A DNA stretch of 64,000 bases from DATAES01 sp963721305 (GCA_963721305.1 CAVRIR010000003.1:186001-250000); one strand, 5' to 3'; counted from the first letter of the stretch, positions 27,641-36,032 are shown. The notes: generated by a model not told the origin, from the letters alone. A program made the numbers and translations.

Positions 27641-27662
27641 TTGGTAGCAGCTTGGTAGCAGC
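27641..27662 (+). repeat. Tandem integrase arm-type repeats, left end
   Basis: Two head-to-tail copies of the 11-mer TTGGTAGCAGC lie 60 bp inside attL and just beyond the integrase stop codon. The same tandem pair occurs near the other end (31523-31543). An inverted half-site CTACCA lies at 27587-27592. The arrangement suggests arm-binding sites for the integrase; binding is inferred. Confidence 0.6.
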
Positions 27663-27668
27663 GGGATT

Positions 27669-28812
27669 TCAGCCGTCGACGAGCGCCGCAACCGAAGCGG
27701 CCGCGTCTGCCTGTTGGCCCGGCATCACGTGCGCGTAGGTGTCCAGCGTGAAGCTGACGCTGGCGTGCCCGAGTCGTTCGCTGACGACCTTCACATTGAC
27801 CCCTGCTGCGAGCAGATGGCTGGCATGGGTGTGGCGCAGGTCGTGCAGTCGGATGCGGCGCAGCTTGGACCGAGTAACGGCACGATCGAACCACCGCGAC
27901 ACCACGTTCGGATGCGTGGGCGTGCCGTCCGGCATCACGAACACGAGGCCGTGATCCCGGTAGCCCGAACCGATGAGCAGCCGCTCGGCGAGCTGGCTGC
28001 TTCGGTGCGCCTTGAGCACCGCCACCGTGACGGGGTCGACATCGACAACGCGGCGCGAACGTGCCGTCTTGACCGGCGTCAGGATCGGCTTGCTGTTTAC
28101 CGTCGTGATGGCCTGCCGCACCGACACCCGGCCGGCCTCGAGGTCGACATCGGTCCACCGGAGGCCGCACAGCTCCCCGCGCCGCAGTCCGCTCATGCTC
28201 GCGAGGCGAACGAACGCGTAGTGGCGGCTCTCCTCGACCAGCCCGAGGAAGGAGCGCAGCTCGTCCGGCGTCCAGTACGCCATCTCCGGTGCCCGCGCCG
28301 ACGATGCCGACGGTGGCGACGCCAACCGGGTGACGTTGCGCTTGACCACCCCCTTGCGCTCTGCGTCCGACAGCGCCTTCCCCAACGACCGTGTGGAGGT
28401 AGCGCACGGAGCGGTGTGACAGGCCGCCTGTGCCGTCCATGCGGCCCGTAGCGAGCAACTGAGCGTAGAGACGGTCGAGCGCGAGCGGGGTCAGCGACTG
28501 GAGCTCGATGCTGCCGATGTTCGGGATCGCGTGGCGCTCGAGCAACCGCCGGTAGCCATACACCGTCGTGGCGCGTCGACCTGACGCCGGCAGACCGTCG
28601 AGCCACCCGTTCAGGTACTCACCGACTGTCATCGTCGTCGGATTGACGAACGTGCCGGAGTCGACATCAGACAGCGCCTCGGTCAGCTTGGTCTGCGCTT
28701 CGCGCTTGGTTCGGAACCCACCCTTCTTGACCTGTCGCCGCTCGCCGTTCTCCATCCAGCTCGCGTGGAAGGTCCAAGTCGACCCCCGCTTGTAGACGCT
28801 GCCTGCGTTCAT
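27669..28812 (-). CDS. int: Tyrosine-type site-specific integrase, apparent frameshift
   Basis: The recombinase would integrate and excise the element at tRNA-Met. The N-terminal frame (28812-28384) has the AP2-like arm-binding part (Ser-Val-Tyr-Lys-Arg-Gly-Ser-Thr-Trp, Lys-Arg-Glu-Ala-Gln) and the SAM-like core-binding domain. The catalytic domain (28383-27669) has Gly-Leu-Arg-Arg-Gly-Glu-Leu, Leu-His-Asp-Leu-Arg-His-Thr-His, Leu-Gly-His-Ala-Ser and the nucleophile in Asp-Thr-Tyr-Ala-His. They are in different frames; removing one C from the CCCC at 28380-28383 restores about 380 residues. The ATG start overlaps the stop of the winged-HTH gene (ATGA). Confidence 0.82.
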
Positions 28813-29126
28813 CGTTCGCCTGTCTTTCCGGGTTTCGACTCTCCGAGCAGGCCGACGTCGCGACACTGTCGGATCCATCGCGCAACGGTCGACCTGGGCC
28901 GGTCGAAGTGTTCTTCCACTGCCGCAGTCGGGTTCGGTGTGCGGGCCAGGGCCTCTCGGTAGACGTGCGCTACCTCCACCGACGGAACACGACCACTCGA
29001 CCACTGCTCGGCGCGTGCCTGGAACTCCGGTGACGCAGCAGGTCCGAGCAACTGGCCGCTCACGTGCGCAAGCACGTCGGCGAGGAGCATGAGCTGACGG
29101 TCAAGGTCGACGACCTCGAGTGCCAA
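28809..29126 (-). CDS. Winged-HTH protein of the integrative element
   Basis: The 105-residue protein begins with a helical part (Leu-Met-Leu-Leu-Ala-Asp-Val-Leu) and has a C-terminal HTH (Pro-Thr-Ala-Ala-Val-Glu-Glu-His-Phe at about residues 66-74, Arg-Ser-Thr-Val-Ala-Arg-Trp-Ile at about 78-85). Proteins of this sort are common directly upstream of integrases in actinobacterial elements and may act as Xis-like or regulatory factors. The best start is TTG 29126. It is translationally coupled to the integrase. Confidence 0.6.
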   Translation of the reverse strand: MALEVVDLDRQLMLLADVLAHVSGQLLGPAASPEFQARAEQWSSGRVPSVEVAHVYREALARTPNPTAAVEEHFDRPRSTVARWIRQCRDVGLLGESKPGKTGER

Positions 29127-29264
29127 CTATGGCGCGCACTCCTTGCCAGGTTGCGCTACCTCGCGGGCGAGCCCTGACCAGTCGACCACCCATAGGGGCC
29201 CGGGTCAGTACGAACAGGCGTTCGATGCACGAGCAGGACAGCCCAGTCGCCTCGCGCTCTCCGC

Positions 29265-29284
29265 GTGACACGAGCGCGTGTCAC
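29265..29284. promoter_or_regulatory. Palindromic operator-like site in the integrative element
   Basis: GTGACAC (29265-29271) and GTGTCAC (29278-29284) are perfect 7-bp inverted arms around a 6-bp spacer. A third partial half-site CGTGAC follows at 29287-29292. The site lies between the leftward HTH-int operon and the rightward genes of the element, where a control site would be expected. Its role is inferred. Confidence 0.5.
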
Positions 29285-29374
29285 AACGTGACGAAGGGAG
29301 TTTTCGATGGATGACGCTTCACGACAACGACGAAGCCGCGCACACCGCGCCGGCGACCATCGGTCTGCGACCCG

Positions 29375-29695
29375 GTGCGCTGCGCGGCCGCGGGCGGGCT
29401 CGAGGGTCCGGCGCCGGTCAGCGATTCGACTCGCGTCGCGCTCCAGTCGTGGTTCGACGTCTTAGGCGTCGAGCCGGGTGACCCGAGGCTCCCGCTCGTC
29501 GAGGCCAGTTTGAAGCTGGCCGACCTCGTCGACCGGAATCAGGCGATGCCGCGCGCCGCGGGCGAGTTGTCGAAGGCCATAGCGGCGATGATGACGCCCT
29601 GTACGGCATTTCCGCCAGGCGTGCGGCGGCGCTCGAGAACGGGCAACCTGTGCGCGGCATGCAATCCACGTGGGCCGAACACTCTTTGGCGTTGA
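29375..29695 (+). CDS. Hypothetical small protein of the integrative element
   Basis: Codons from about residue 12 to 68 look like a real protein: Val-Ser-Asp-Ser-Thr-Arg-Val-Ala-Leu-Gln-Ser-Trp-Phe, then Pro-Leu-Val-Glu-Ala-Ser-Leu-Lys-Leu-Ala-Asp-Leu-Val-Asp, two amphipathic helices. The preceding segment may be in another frame beginning at ATG 29311 with a GAAGGGAG ribosome site, and the C-terminal part looks out of frame too. I do not recognise the family. Treat the coordinates as approximate. Confidence 0.35.
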   Translation: MRCAAAGGLEGPAPVSDSTRVALQSWFDVLGVEPGDPRLPLVEASLKLADLVDRNQAMPRAAGELSKAIAAMMTPCTAFPPGVRRRSRTGNLCAACNPRGPNTLWR

Positions 29696-30534
29696 CGCGA
29701 GCGATCCGCGACGACGATGAGCAGATGGTGGAGGACGCCGTCCGGTCCCTAAGCCAGTCTCGGCGGATCTATGCCCCGCTCGCCCTCGTTGCTGGTGCGT
29801 TCGTGATGCTCTTCGACGGCGTAAAGCTGCTGTTCTCCAACTGGCGACTCGCGCTCGTGCAGCTGTTGCCCGCGATGTGGATCTGGATCGCCGCGTTCGA
29901 CCTCAAGGCCCACACGTATCGGGGCGACGCCTTTCGCGAACTGAGCGGTCTGATGGTCGTCGCGAGCATCGTCGCCATCGTCGCGATCACGGCCGCGAGC
30001 TTCTTCTTGAACGCCGTCTTCGCGTTCGCTATCGCGGCACCACCCCCACCCAACATCCGACCAGCGTTCGCTCAGGCACGATCCCATCTCGGTGTCGTGT
30101 TGGGCTCCGGTGCAGTCGTCGGTCTCCTGCTTGGCCTCTCCGCCGTCGTCGTGGATCAGTGGGGTAACCACTGGTTCGCGATCTGCATGAGCATCACGAT
30201 TGGAATCATGATCTTCTGCTACGTCGCTGTGCCATCACGGCTCATTGGCGTCACAAAGCCAAAGTCCAAGCGTGACAAGTTGGCTGCATCAGCCATCGGG
30301 GGCGTGCTCGGTGGCGTCGTCTGCGCGCCTCCTCACATCATCGAGCGCATCGGAATCCTAATGCTCGGATCGAGCGTGCTCTTCATCCCGGGCCTGTTCG
30401 TGTTGACTTTCGGTGTCACGCTCCAGGCAGGCGCGACCGGAGCGGTCAAGGCGATCAAGATGAGCGCGAAACTCACCGCCGGACGCTCCACACTGACCGA
30501 TACCACCCCATCGGAAGTCACGAGTCAGAACTAG
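29650..30534 (+). CDS. Hypothetical multi-pass membrane protein
   Basis: The 294-residue protein has a charged N-terminus (Arg-Asp-Asp-Asp-Glu-Gln) and about six or seven hydrophobic segments, including residues 40-60, 65-84, 97-135, 148-170, 175-195 and 230-265, with a Pro-Pro-Pro-Pro stretch near 134. I recognise no family. GTG 29650 is the annotated start, but the same frame stays open and protein-like for about 25 codons upstream, so the true N-terminus may be longer or disturbed by a frameshift. Confidence 0.55.
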   Translation: MRGMQSTWAEHSLALTRAIRDDDEQMVEDAVRSLSQSRRIYAPLALVAGAFVMLFDGVKLLFSNWRLALVQLLPAMWIWIAAFDLKAHTYRGDAFRELSGLMVVASIVAIVAITAASFFLNAVFAFAIAAPPPPNIRPAFAQARSHLGVVLGSGAVVGLLLGLSAVVVDQWGNHWFAICMSITIGIMIFCYVAVPSRLIGVTKPKSKRDKLAASAIGGVLGGVVCAPPHIIERIGILMLGSSVLFIPGLFVLTFGVTLQAGATGAVKAIKMSAKLTAGRSTLTDTTPSEVTSQN

Positions 30535-30619
30535 TCGGACGGCGCTGTGGCCCGCACGCATAAGTGTCGCTATGCGCTGCCGCGTTCGGTGGGAGCACAC
30601 CATGAGCAGTCCGGGCATG

Positions 30620-31108
30620 TCATTGAGCGGGCCTCGTCCAGGACTCGTCCTTCAGCTCGACGGTCAAGGTGCGGAACTCAGTAGTGCCAACATTTTCGAA
30701 TGAGTGTGGCGTCAGTGGACCAGCCCACACCGCCGTACCCGCGAACGGCGTCGTCTTCGCGACTCGAGTGTCAGCCAGAACGCTCCCGTCAGGATCTCGA
30801 CGCACGAAGTCGCTCGTACCGATGACGTAAAGGATCCCGCCCCAGCGGTGAGTGTGGACAGGCACCGTGACCCCAGGCGGTACGAGTCCTTTGAGCACTC
30901 TGACCCGGCTGTCTTCGAACAAGATCTCGTGAAAGTCCGGAGCAGCGATCACTGCATCCAGTTCATTGGGCCAGGGCCATGCAACGTCGGCGCGGTTGCT
31001 CGCCACCAACGCAACGATTGCATCAACTCGAGGCCGTTGCATGGCGGATCGCAGCCTGCATAGTCCGGGATGTGTAGATAGCGGCGACGGCATGCGGAGC
31101 TGCGACAC
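30620..31108 (-). CDS. Cupin-fold protein
   Basis: The 162-residue frame contains a cupin core: Val-Pro-Val-His-Thr-His-Arg-Trp-Gly-Gly near residues 82-91 and Pro-Leu-Thr-Pro-His-Ser-Phe-Glu-Asn near 132-140, giving the His pair and later His of a metal-binding small-molecule sensor or enzyme. The first 22 residues look non-native; ATG 31042 (Met-Gln-Arg-Pro-Arg) is the more likely start. It lies in the integrative element as an accessory gene. The substrate is unknown. Confidence 0.6.
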   Translation of the reverse strand: MSQLRMPSPLSTHPGLCRLRSAMQRPRVDAIVALVASNRADVAWPWPNELDAVIAAPDFHEILFEDSRVRVLKGLVPPGVTVPVHTHRWGGILYVIGTSDFVRRDPDGSVLADTRVAKTTPFAGTAVWAGPLTPHSFENVGTTEFRTLTVELKDESWTRPAQ

Positions 31109-31146
31109 CTTCGACAGACGAACATACGTTCGTCTAGCCTGAGCCG

Positions 31147-31443
31147 GTGCGCTCCGGACATTCGCCTCTGTACGTCTGGCACATCACGTTCCGAGTCGTG
31201 GGCGAGAACATCACGCCCGAGCTCGCCGCCGATGTGCAGTCACGGCTGCACTACCTCGACACCCGCGCTCGAGTCGAGGACGGCGACCTCGTGCTGCGTA
31301 TGCGCATCGTCGGACACGTTGGCCCGACGAGCGCGATAGGTGACGCGCAGTCGGCAGCGATGTTCGAGACAGCGCGCGCCGGCATCCGCTCGAGCCGAAC
31401 CGACGTGGTGCACGCGCGACGCGTCTCTGCGACGGGTGCGTAA
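31147..31443 (+). CDS. Hypothetical small protein
   Basis: The 98-residue product starts at GTG and shows alternating strands (Tyr-Val-Trp-His-Ile-Thr-Phe-Arg-Val-Val-Gly; Leu-Val-Leu-Arg-Met-Arg-Ile-Val-Gly-His-Val) and a helix with Ala-Met-Phe-Glu-Thr-Ala. This suggests a single alpha/beta domain. It is divergent from the cupin gene. No family recognised. Codon pattern supports it being real. Confidence 0.5.
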   Translation: MRSGHSPLYVWHITFRVVGENITPELAADVQSRLHYLDTRARVEDGDLVLRMRIVGHVGPTSAIGDAQSAAMFETARAGIRSSRTDVVHARRVSATGA

Positions 31444-31522
31444 GGCGTGGGCCGCTGCCTGTTGTAGCGCCACCAGGACCGTCACCCCCGCGTCGGTTGG
31501 GCGCCCATTGCTCGGCAGTCGC

Positions 31523-31543
31523 TTGGTAGCAGCTTGGTAGCAG
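31523..31543 (+). repeat. Tandem integrase arm-type repeats, right end
   Basis: Two head-to-tail copies of TTGGTAGCAG(C) repeat the pair found at 27641-27662 in the same orientation, 115 bp inside attR. Shared only by the two ends of the element, as far as I can see. Confidence 0.6.
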
Positions 31544-31658
31544 ACGCGCTACCACTCGATGCTCCTAGACGACATGACGAGTGCGAGGCCGATGACGAAT
31601 GCGCAGGTCAGGCTGACTACGGGTCACGCGCTGTCATGCGATGTCACTCGGCTTCAAC

Positions 31659-31703
31659 GACTCATAATCCTTCGGTCGGAGGTTCGATCCCTCCCGAGCC
31701 CAC
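31659..31703 (+). repeat. attR: displaced tRNA-Met 3' end
   Basis: This 45-bp copy of the tRNA-Met 3' part begins GACTCATAATCC and ends GAGCCCAC. It carries G at 31679 and C at 31693 where attL has C and G, so the T stem would be GGAGG/CCTCC. It lacks the 5' half of a tRNA and is not a functional tRNA gene. Confidence 0.85.
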
Positions 31704-31780
31704 CGCAACGACCTGCGATGAAGGTGGGCGAGCCCGGAGCTTCACCACACCTCTCCGTGTTGTGACGGCGTCTGAAGGCG

Positions 31781-33397
31781 TCAGCCGTCGCCGCAGACGA
31801 AATTGATGTCCGGGGTCGTGGCGGGGATGACGCAGGTGCGGTTGAAGTCCGGGCCGACCCATTTCACTCCGGCGCCGTTGACGTCATCGGTGATGAACAC
31901 TGTCGTGCTCGCACCAACCCCTGTCGGCCCTCGGGTCGAGCGCAGCTGCGCCGTGCCCGGACGACCGACACCCATCGGGATCGCCCCTTGACTGAGCGTC
32001 GTCGCGTTGATCCCGATCGAGAAGCCGAACCCTGGTGAGGTCGCCGAGGGCGGACACAGCGCCAGGGCGGTGGGCACGTTCGGGAACACGACGTTGAAGT
32101 GGTACGGCACGGTCAGCGGGTCGATGAGTGGTGGTATCTCGAGGACGTAGGCGGCGAACCGGAACACCGGTGTGGTGAACAGGATCTCACCGACGGCCTT
32201 TGTGCCCGGGGGTTGGGTCGCGAACACGCCGCCCACGAACGAACCCGGATTGAGCCACGATCCTTCGATCCCGAACCCGCCGGCATTGTCCGTCGCGCAG
32301 GGCTGCACGCCGGGCACCAGCGTCGGGTCCAGCGGCAGCTGGACCCCCATGTTGAGGACCGAGTCCGTCGAGGTCGGGGCAGTCCTGCTCGGCTCACCGA
32401 TGGTGACCGTATGGAGGCCGGCGACCCCGTTGTTGCACGCCGACGACAGGGTCACCAACGTCGCCGAGACCCTCGTCTGGATGTAACACGGCTGCGTGAT
32501 CTCGCCCGGAACGGTGCTCGACACCCTCAGGCCCACGTCGGTTTGGAAGAACCTTGCCGCGGTCGAGCTGATCTGGTTCGTCGCCGGGAACGTGGCGTCG
32601 TTGATGGTCCGAGTGGTCGTGACCGCTTGTGCAGCCGGGAACGAGCCATCGAGCGTGCCGCCGATGGTGATGACCTGACCGGGCGCAACGGCGGTCGGCG
32701 GGGTCGAGATGTCGACGCAACCGGGGCCCGACGGTCCTGTGATCGTCGACCCTGGAACGATGTCCGTCCCGTCGACGCTCAGAGTCGTGTCGGCGGCGTT
32801 GAAGTTCGCGGTCGGGTCACACACCATCGGCGAAGCCGGCTGGACATTCGCGGTGCTCACCGACCGAACGCTCGAGTTCTCGACCAGGAACGTGTCGCCG
32901 AGCGCAATCCCTGGAGCGATGATCGGCAGGTTCAAGTTCACGACACAGGCCGCGGTGATCGACGTCACGAACGCGCGAGGCGCGATGCCCGGACCTGAGA
33001 TCGTCCGGTTCACCCAACCTGTCGCCGACGTGCAGTTCGCCACGCTGAACGACAGGGCCCCGGGTGGCGCGGGCATGTTGGCCGTCATCGTGCGACCAGC
33101 ACCGTTGTGGTACACGGCGTTGGAGAAGTCATGGATCGTGAACGTCGGCGACACGAAATCGCCCGGCCCAGCCGGGCCCGGGGGCGCGTGACTGAGAATG
33201 CACGCCACCCGCAAGTCACTCTGTGACCCCGGCCACGCCGGATAGTGACCCATCTCCGCCCCGGCAGTCGTCGACGACTTGCAACCATTCTTGAAGTTCG
33301 GTGTGTTCGAGTTCGCCGCAGGCGCAACCACGACCACGAGCGTGCCTACCGCCGCCAAGGCAAACGGGATCACCCAACGCAACCGCAACCGGTGCAT
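31781..33397 (-). CDS. Secreted hypothetical protein, 538 residues
   Basis: The N-terminus is a signal peptide: basic Met-His-Arg-Leu-Arg-Leu-Arg-Trp, a hydrophobic stretch to about residue 27, and an Ala-Asn-Ser-Asn junction. The rest is rich in Thr, Ser, Gly, Pro and Val with paired Cys residues and repeated short strands such as Gly-Pro-Gly-Ile-Ala and Ile-Ala-Pro-Gly-Ile-Ala, as in extracellular beta-rich proteins. No domain is recognised. I start at ATG 33397; a GTG two codons upstream (33403) is also possible. It is divergent from another surface protein across a 548-bp gap. Confidence 0.6.
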   Translation of the reverse strand: MHRLRLRWVIPFALAAVGTLVVVVAPAANSNTPNFKNGCKSSTTAGAEMGHYPAWPGSQSDLRVACILSHAPPGPAGPGDFVSPTFTIHDFSNAVYHNGAGRTMTANMPAPPGALSFSVANCTSATGWVNRTISGPGIAPRAFVTSITAACVVNLNLPIIAPGIALGDTFLVENSSVRSVSTANVQPASPMVCDPTANFNAADTTLSVDGTDIVPGSTITGPSGPGCVDISTPPTAVAPGQVITIGGTLDGSFPAAQAVTTTRTINDATFPATNQISSTAARFFQTDVGLRVSSTVPGEITQPCYIQTRVSATLVTLSSACNNGVAGLHTVTIGEPSRTAPTSTDSVLNMGVQLPLDPTLVPGVQPCATDNAGGFGIEGSWLNPGSFVGGVFATQPPGTKAVGEILFTTPVFRFAAYVLEIPPLIDPLTVPYHFNVVFPNVPTALALCPPSATSPGFGFSIGINATTLSQGAIPMGVGRPGTAQLRSTRGPTGVGASTTVFITDDVNGAGVKWVGPDFNRTCVIPATTPDINFVCGDG

Positions 33398-33945
33398 GCC
33401 CACACCCCCTGGTCTTGCCGATGGATCTGGCGCCGCCCCCGGTCCTCTCGTCGGGCGCCCCGTCTAACCCACTGAACGAGCGAGGTCTTGGTGAGACGCC
33501 GGGGGCATCTCACAGTCGCGCCGCCGTCTGCTCACGGCAATGAAACACTCGGGATCGAACCAGACACGAACACACAACGATGCCAGCACCAATAGCGCCA
33601 CGAACGGAGGGCAATGGGAGTGTTGGCGCGTGAGGCCCAATCGGAGCCACAACCGTCGGGTGTCCTGCGAATGAGCTGGCACGCCGTCCGCTCCCTCCAC
33701 CCTCGCAACCATCTCGGAAAGTAACCTGAAAAGAGCGTGCCCTCGCCGAGTGGAGTGGCTCATCCCCGTCGTGTCCAACCACCCGAACAACACAAAACTT
33801 GGCGTTGACATCAACAAGAGCTTCAATCTGCCGTAGCCAAGCGGACCGGGCTTGCGAATGACTGGATACACCCAAATGGGGTGATGCGGCGTTCGGAGCT
33901 GTGATCCATAATCGCGGTGCTCGGCCCAACGATGCGGGGTGGCCC
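33398..33945. other. Long intergenic region between two exported-protein genes
   Basis: Nothing coding is convincing here. The stretch is less GC-rich than its flanks toward 33780-33840 and includes a TTGACA at 33805-33810, a possible -35 element, but I see no clear -10 at the right spacing. It presumably holds promoters for both divergent genes. Confidence 0.5.
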
Positions 33946-35436
33946 ATGTCCCAACGTCTCTTCAGGTTGGTGGTCGGTTCGGGAGCGGCGCTCTTGTTCG
34001 CTGGTGTCATCGTCGTCGGTGCAATGGCGCCCTCCGCGGGCGCCGCCCCATCGATGCTGGGGCCGTGCGTGGGTGACCTGACCGGGGGAACGTTCACCTT
34101 GACCGTCGACTGCGACACGACTGTCGCAATAGTTGTTCCGTCGGGCGTCACCACGGTCGACGGCGGTCCCCAGCACCACATCATCAACGCTCACGACACC
34201 GCTCCGGGGTCCTTCGTGGGCGGTGTGCTGACCGTTCCCCCGGGCCAGTCGGTGGCCATCCAGAACCTGACGATCCAAGGTACGGGATTCGTGTTCGTCA
34301 GCTGCGCCAGGGGGATCTTGATCGGCATCTGGTTCAACGATGCCAGCGGCTCGGTGACCAACGTGACGGTCGACTCCATAACAGAGGACAGCGGCTGTGT
34401 CCCGTTGACAGGGATCGGTATTCGGGCCGACGGCGTGACCGCGCCCCGTACCGTCACCATCACCAAGACGAACGTGACGAACTACCAGCGCAACGGGATC
34501 GACGCTCGTGGTTCCATGACCATGGACGTTTCCGGCAGCACCGTGCACCCGGAGGATCTGAGCGGTGTGATCGGTCAGAACGGGGTCGTGTTCGCAGAGC
34601 GATTCGAGCACCAGCCGAGCGGGTCCGTTTCCGGCAGCACGATCTTCGGCATCGGCGACGTCCAACAACTGCCCACACCAGACCTCGCCGTCCAACCGTC
34701 AGTCCTCGTGGCCGGAGCTACCAACGTCACCATCACGAACAACACCCTGACCAGTGACCCGGCCCAAGCGGAGGGACCCGACGGCGGGGTGATCATCCTG
34801 GGCGGCAACCAAGACATCGTGGGCTCGGGCACCCCCAGCACGGGCATCGTCGTCAGCTTCAACCACATCGAGCGCGCCCACGCCGACGGAACTGCTGACC
34901 CCACCGGCATCGGGGTGTTCGCGGTTCCCCACTCGGAGACGACGTTGATCTGCAACACGTTCAGCAACTGGAAGACCAACGTCGTGGGCGCGATCCAGCT
35001 CGACTGCACGCCGTTGCCTGACGGCGCGCAGTGCGCGACCTATTCGGCCCAAGCGCCCACCGTCGACGGCGGCACCGAACCATTCACCTGGTCGGTCTCC
35101 GCCGGTTCGCTGCCGCCCGGGCTGACCCTGGCCTCGGATGGCTCCATCACCGGGACACCGACCGATGTGGGGGCGTTCAAATTCACGTTGCAGGTCGTGG
35201 ACTCGAGCGACCCGACTATGACCGGCACTGCGGACTTCACGGTCAACATCGCGCCCGGCTGCGCCACGACGACCACGACACCAGGCGCGGGAGTCGGCGG
35301 CGAGGCCGTCACCAGCCAGGAGGGACTGGCCCGTACCGGTGGATCACAAGCGCTGCTTGCCGCCATCGGTCTGCTCTCGCTCTTGGTCGGCGCGGGCCTC
35401 ACACTCACGGGACGGTACGCAGCTCGTCGCGGATGA
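33946..35436 (+). CDS. Cell-wall-anchored surface protein with beta-helix and LAxTG sorting signal
   Basis: The 496-residue precursor has a signal peptide (Met-Ser-Gln-Arg-Leu-Phe-Arg start, hydrophobic to about residue 25, Ala-Gly-Ala-Ala junction). Asn/Val/Thr-rich repeats typical of a right-handed parallel beta-helix span about 60-330, and a putative Ig domain (Gly-Ser-Leu-Pro-Pro-Gly-Leu-Thr-Leu) is near 375-430. The C-terminus has LARTG at about residue 461, then a hydrophobic helix and Arg-Tyr-Ala-Ala-Arg-Arg-Gly. LAxTG is the class E sortase signal in high-GC Gram-positives. Start ATG 33946 gives the signal peptide directly. Confidence 0.75.
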   Translation: MSQRLFRLVVGSGAALLFAGVIVVGAMAPSAGAAPSMLGPCVGDLTGGTFTLTVDCDTTVAIVVPSGVTTVDGGPQHHIINAHDTAPGSFVGGVLTVPPGQSVAIQNLTIQGTGFVFVSCARGILIGIWFNDASGSVTNVTVDSITEDSGCVPLTGIGIRADGVTAPRTVTITKTNVTNYQRNGIDARGSMTMDVSGSTVHPEDLSGVIGQNGVVFAERFEHQPSGSVSGSTIFGIGDVQQLPTPDLAVQPSVLVAGATNVTITNNTLTSDPAQAEGPDGGVIILGGNQDIVGSGTPSTGIVVSFNHIERAHADGTADPTGIGVFAVPHSETTLICNTFSNWKTNVVGAIQLDCTPLPDGAQCATYSAQAPTVDGGTEPFTWSVSAGSLPPGLTLASDGSITGTPTDVGAFKFTLQVVDSSDPTMTGTADFTVNIAPGCATTTTTPGAGVGGEAVTSQEGLARTGGSQALLAAIGLLSLLVGAGLTLTGRYAARRG

Positions 35437-35591
35437 TCGGTAGCGAACTCACCCGCACTCTGTACTGCGTCAGCTTCCTGACCGCGAACGCAACAGCGAG
35501 CTCGTTGCGGGCGACCTTGGTTCCCCAATCACTCGCGTTTGTCATCACCGGCGATGCGGGTCATGCGGCCGACTCATGTGAGCCTTCGCGC

Positions 35592-36032
35592 TCACACTTG
35601 ACGTGCCCTGTTCTGTTGAGTGCGGAGCCGCTGGCTCATCGAGCGAAGCATGTTGAGCGCGACGTTCGGCGATCCGTGCAGTAGCGCTCGGAACTCTGCT
35701 GCGTTCAGTACGTACACCTCCAAGTCAGTGGCGGCGACCACCGTCGCGCTTCGAGCACCGCCGTCGAGCAACGCCATCTCGCCGACGAACGATCCACGGC
35801 CCACCGTCGCGACAAGCTGCGACCCTCTGCGTACGTGGGCGCGGCCATCGGCGATGATGAAGAACTCGTGGCCGGGCTCGGACTCGCGTGTCAACACCGT
35901 CGACGGTGGCAGGGCCAGCTTTGTCATGAGTGAGTCGAACCGGGCGAGTTCTCTTGCCGGGCATCCGTTGAACAGGGGAAGGTCGCCGAGAGCCTGCTCG
36001 GCGGTGCGGCGGCGACGAGCGATGCGTTCCAT
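35592..36032 (-). CDS. Cyclic-nucleotide-binding domain protein
   Basis: The 146-residue protein is a single CRP-type sensor domain: Leu-Pro-Leu-Phe-Asn-Gly-Cys near residues 18-24, Gly-His-Glu-Phe-Phe-Ile-Ile-Ala-Asp-Gly near 56-65, and the phosphate-binding cassette Phe-Val-Gly-Glu-Met-Ala-Leu-Leu-Asp-Gly-Gly-Ala-Arg-Ser-Ala near 83-97. There is no HTH domain, so it is a stand-alone cNMP sensor, not a CRP-like regulator. Start is ATG 36032 (Met-Glu-Arg-Ile-Ala-Arg-Arg). Confidence 0.78.
   Translation of the reverse strand: MERIARRRRTAEQALGDLPLFNGCPARELARFDSLMTKLALPPSTVLTRESEPGHEFFIIADGRAHVRRGSQLVATVGRGSFVGEMALLDGGARSATVVAATDLEVYVLNAAEFRALLHGSPNVALNMLRSMSQRLRTQQNRARQV

Larger units (their letters stand above)
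27537..31703. mobile_element. ~4.1 kb integrative element in tRNA-Met
   Basis: The element is bounded by 45-bp direct repeats: the 3' part of tRNA-Met at 27537-27581 and a displaced copy at 31659-31703. A tyrosine integrase gene lies just inside the tRNA end, as is typical. Other contents are a winged-HTH gene coupled to the integrase, a palindromic operator-like site, one membrane protein, one cupin-like protein and two small proteins. No replication, relaxase, capsid or portal gene is seen, so it is a minimal or decayed mobilisable element rather than a complete phage. Tandem TTGGTAGCAGC repeats lie near both ends. Confidence 0.82.
31444..31780. other. Gene-free right end of the integrative element
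   Basis: This 337-bp stretch has no convincing gene. It contains the right tandem arm repeats, an inverted CTACCA half-site at 31549-31554, attR at 31659-31703, and a short flank leading to the convergent end of a secreted-protein gene. Confidence 0.6.

Noticed and set aside
31659..31703. A second tRNA gene at the right end of the element
   Set aside because: Only the anticodon-to-3' part is present; there is no 5' half, so it is the displaced att copy.
33464..33871. A 135-codon minus-strand frame in the long intergenic gap
   Set aside because: No ribosome site, no recognisable domain, and unnatural composition; the region is better read as promoter DNA.
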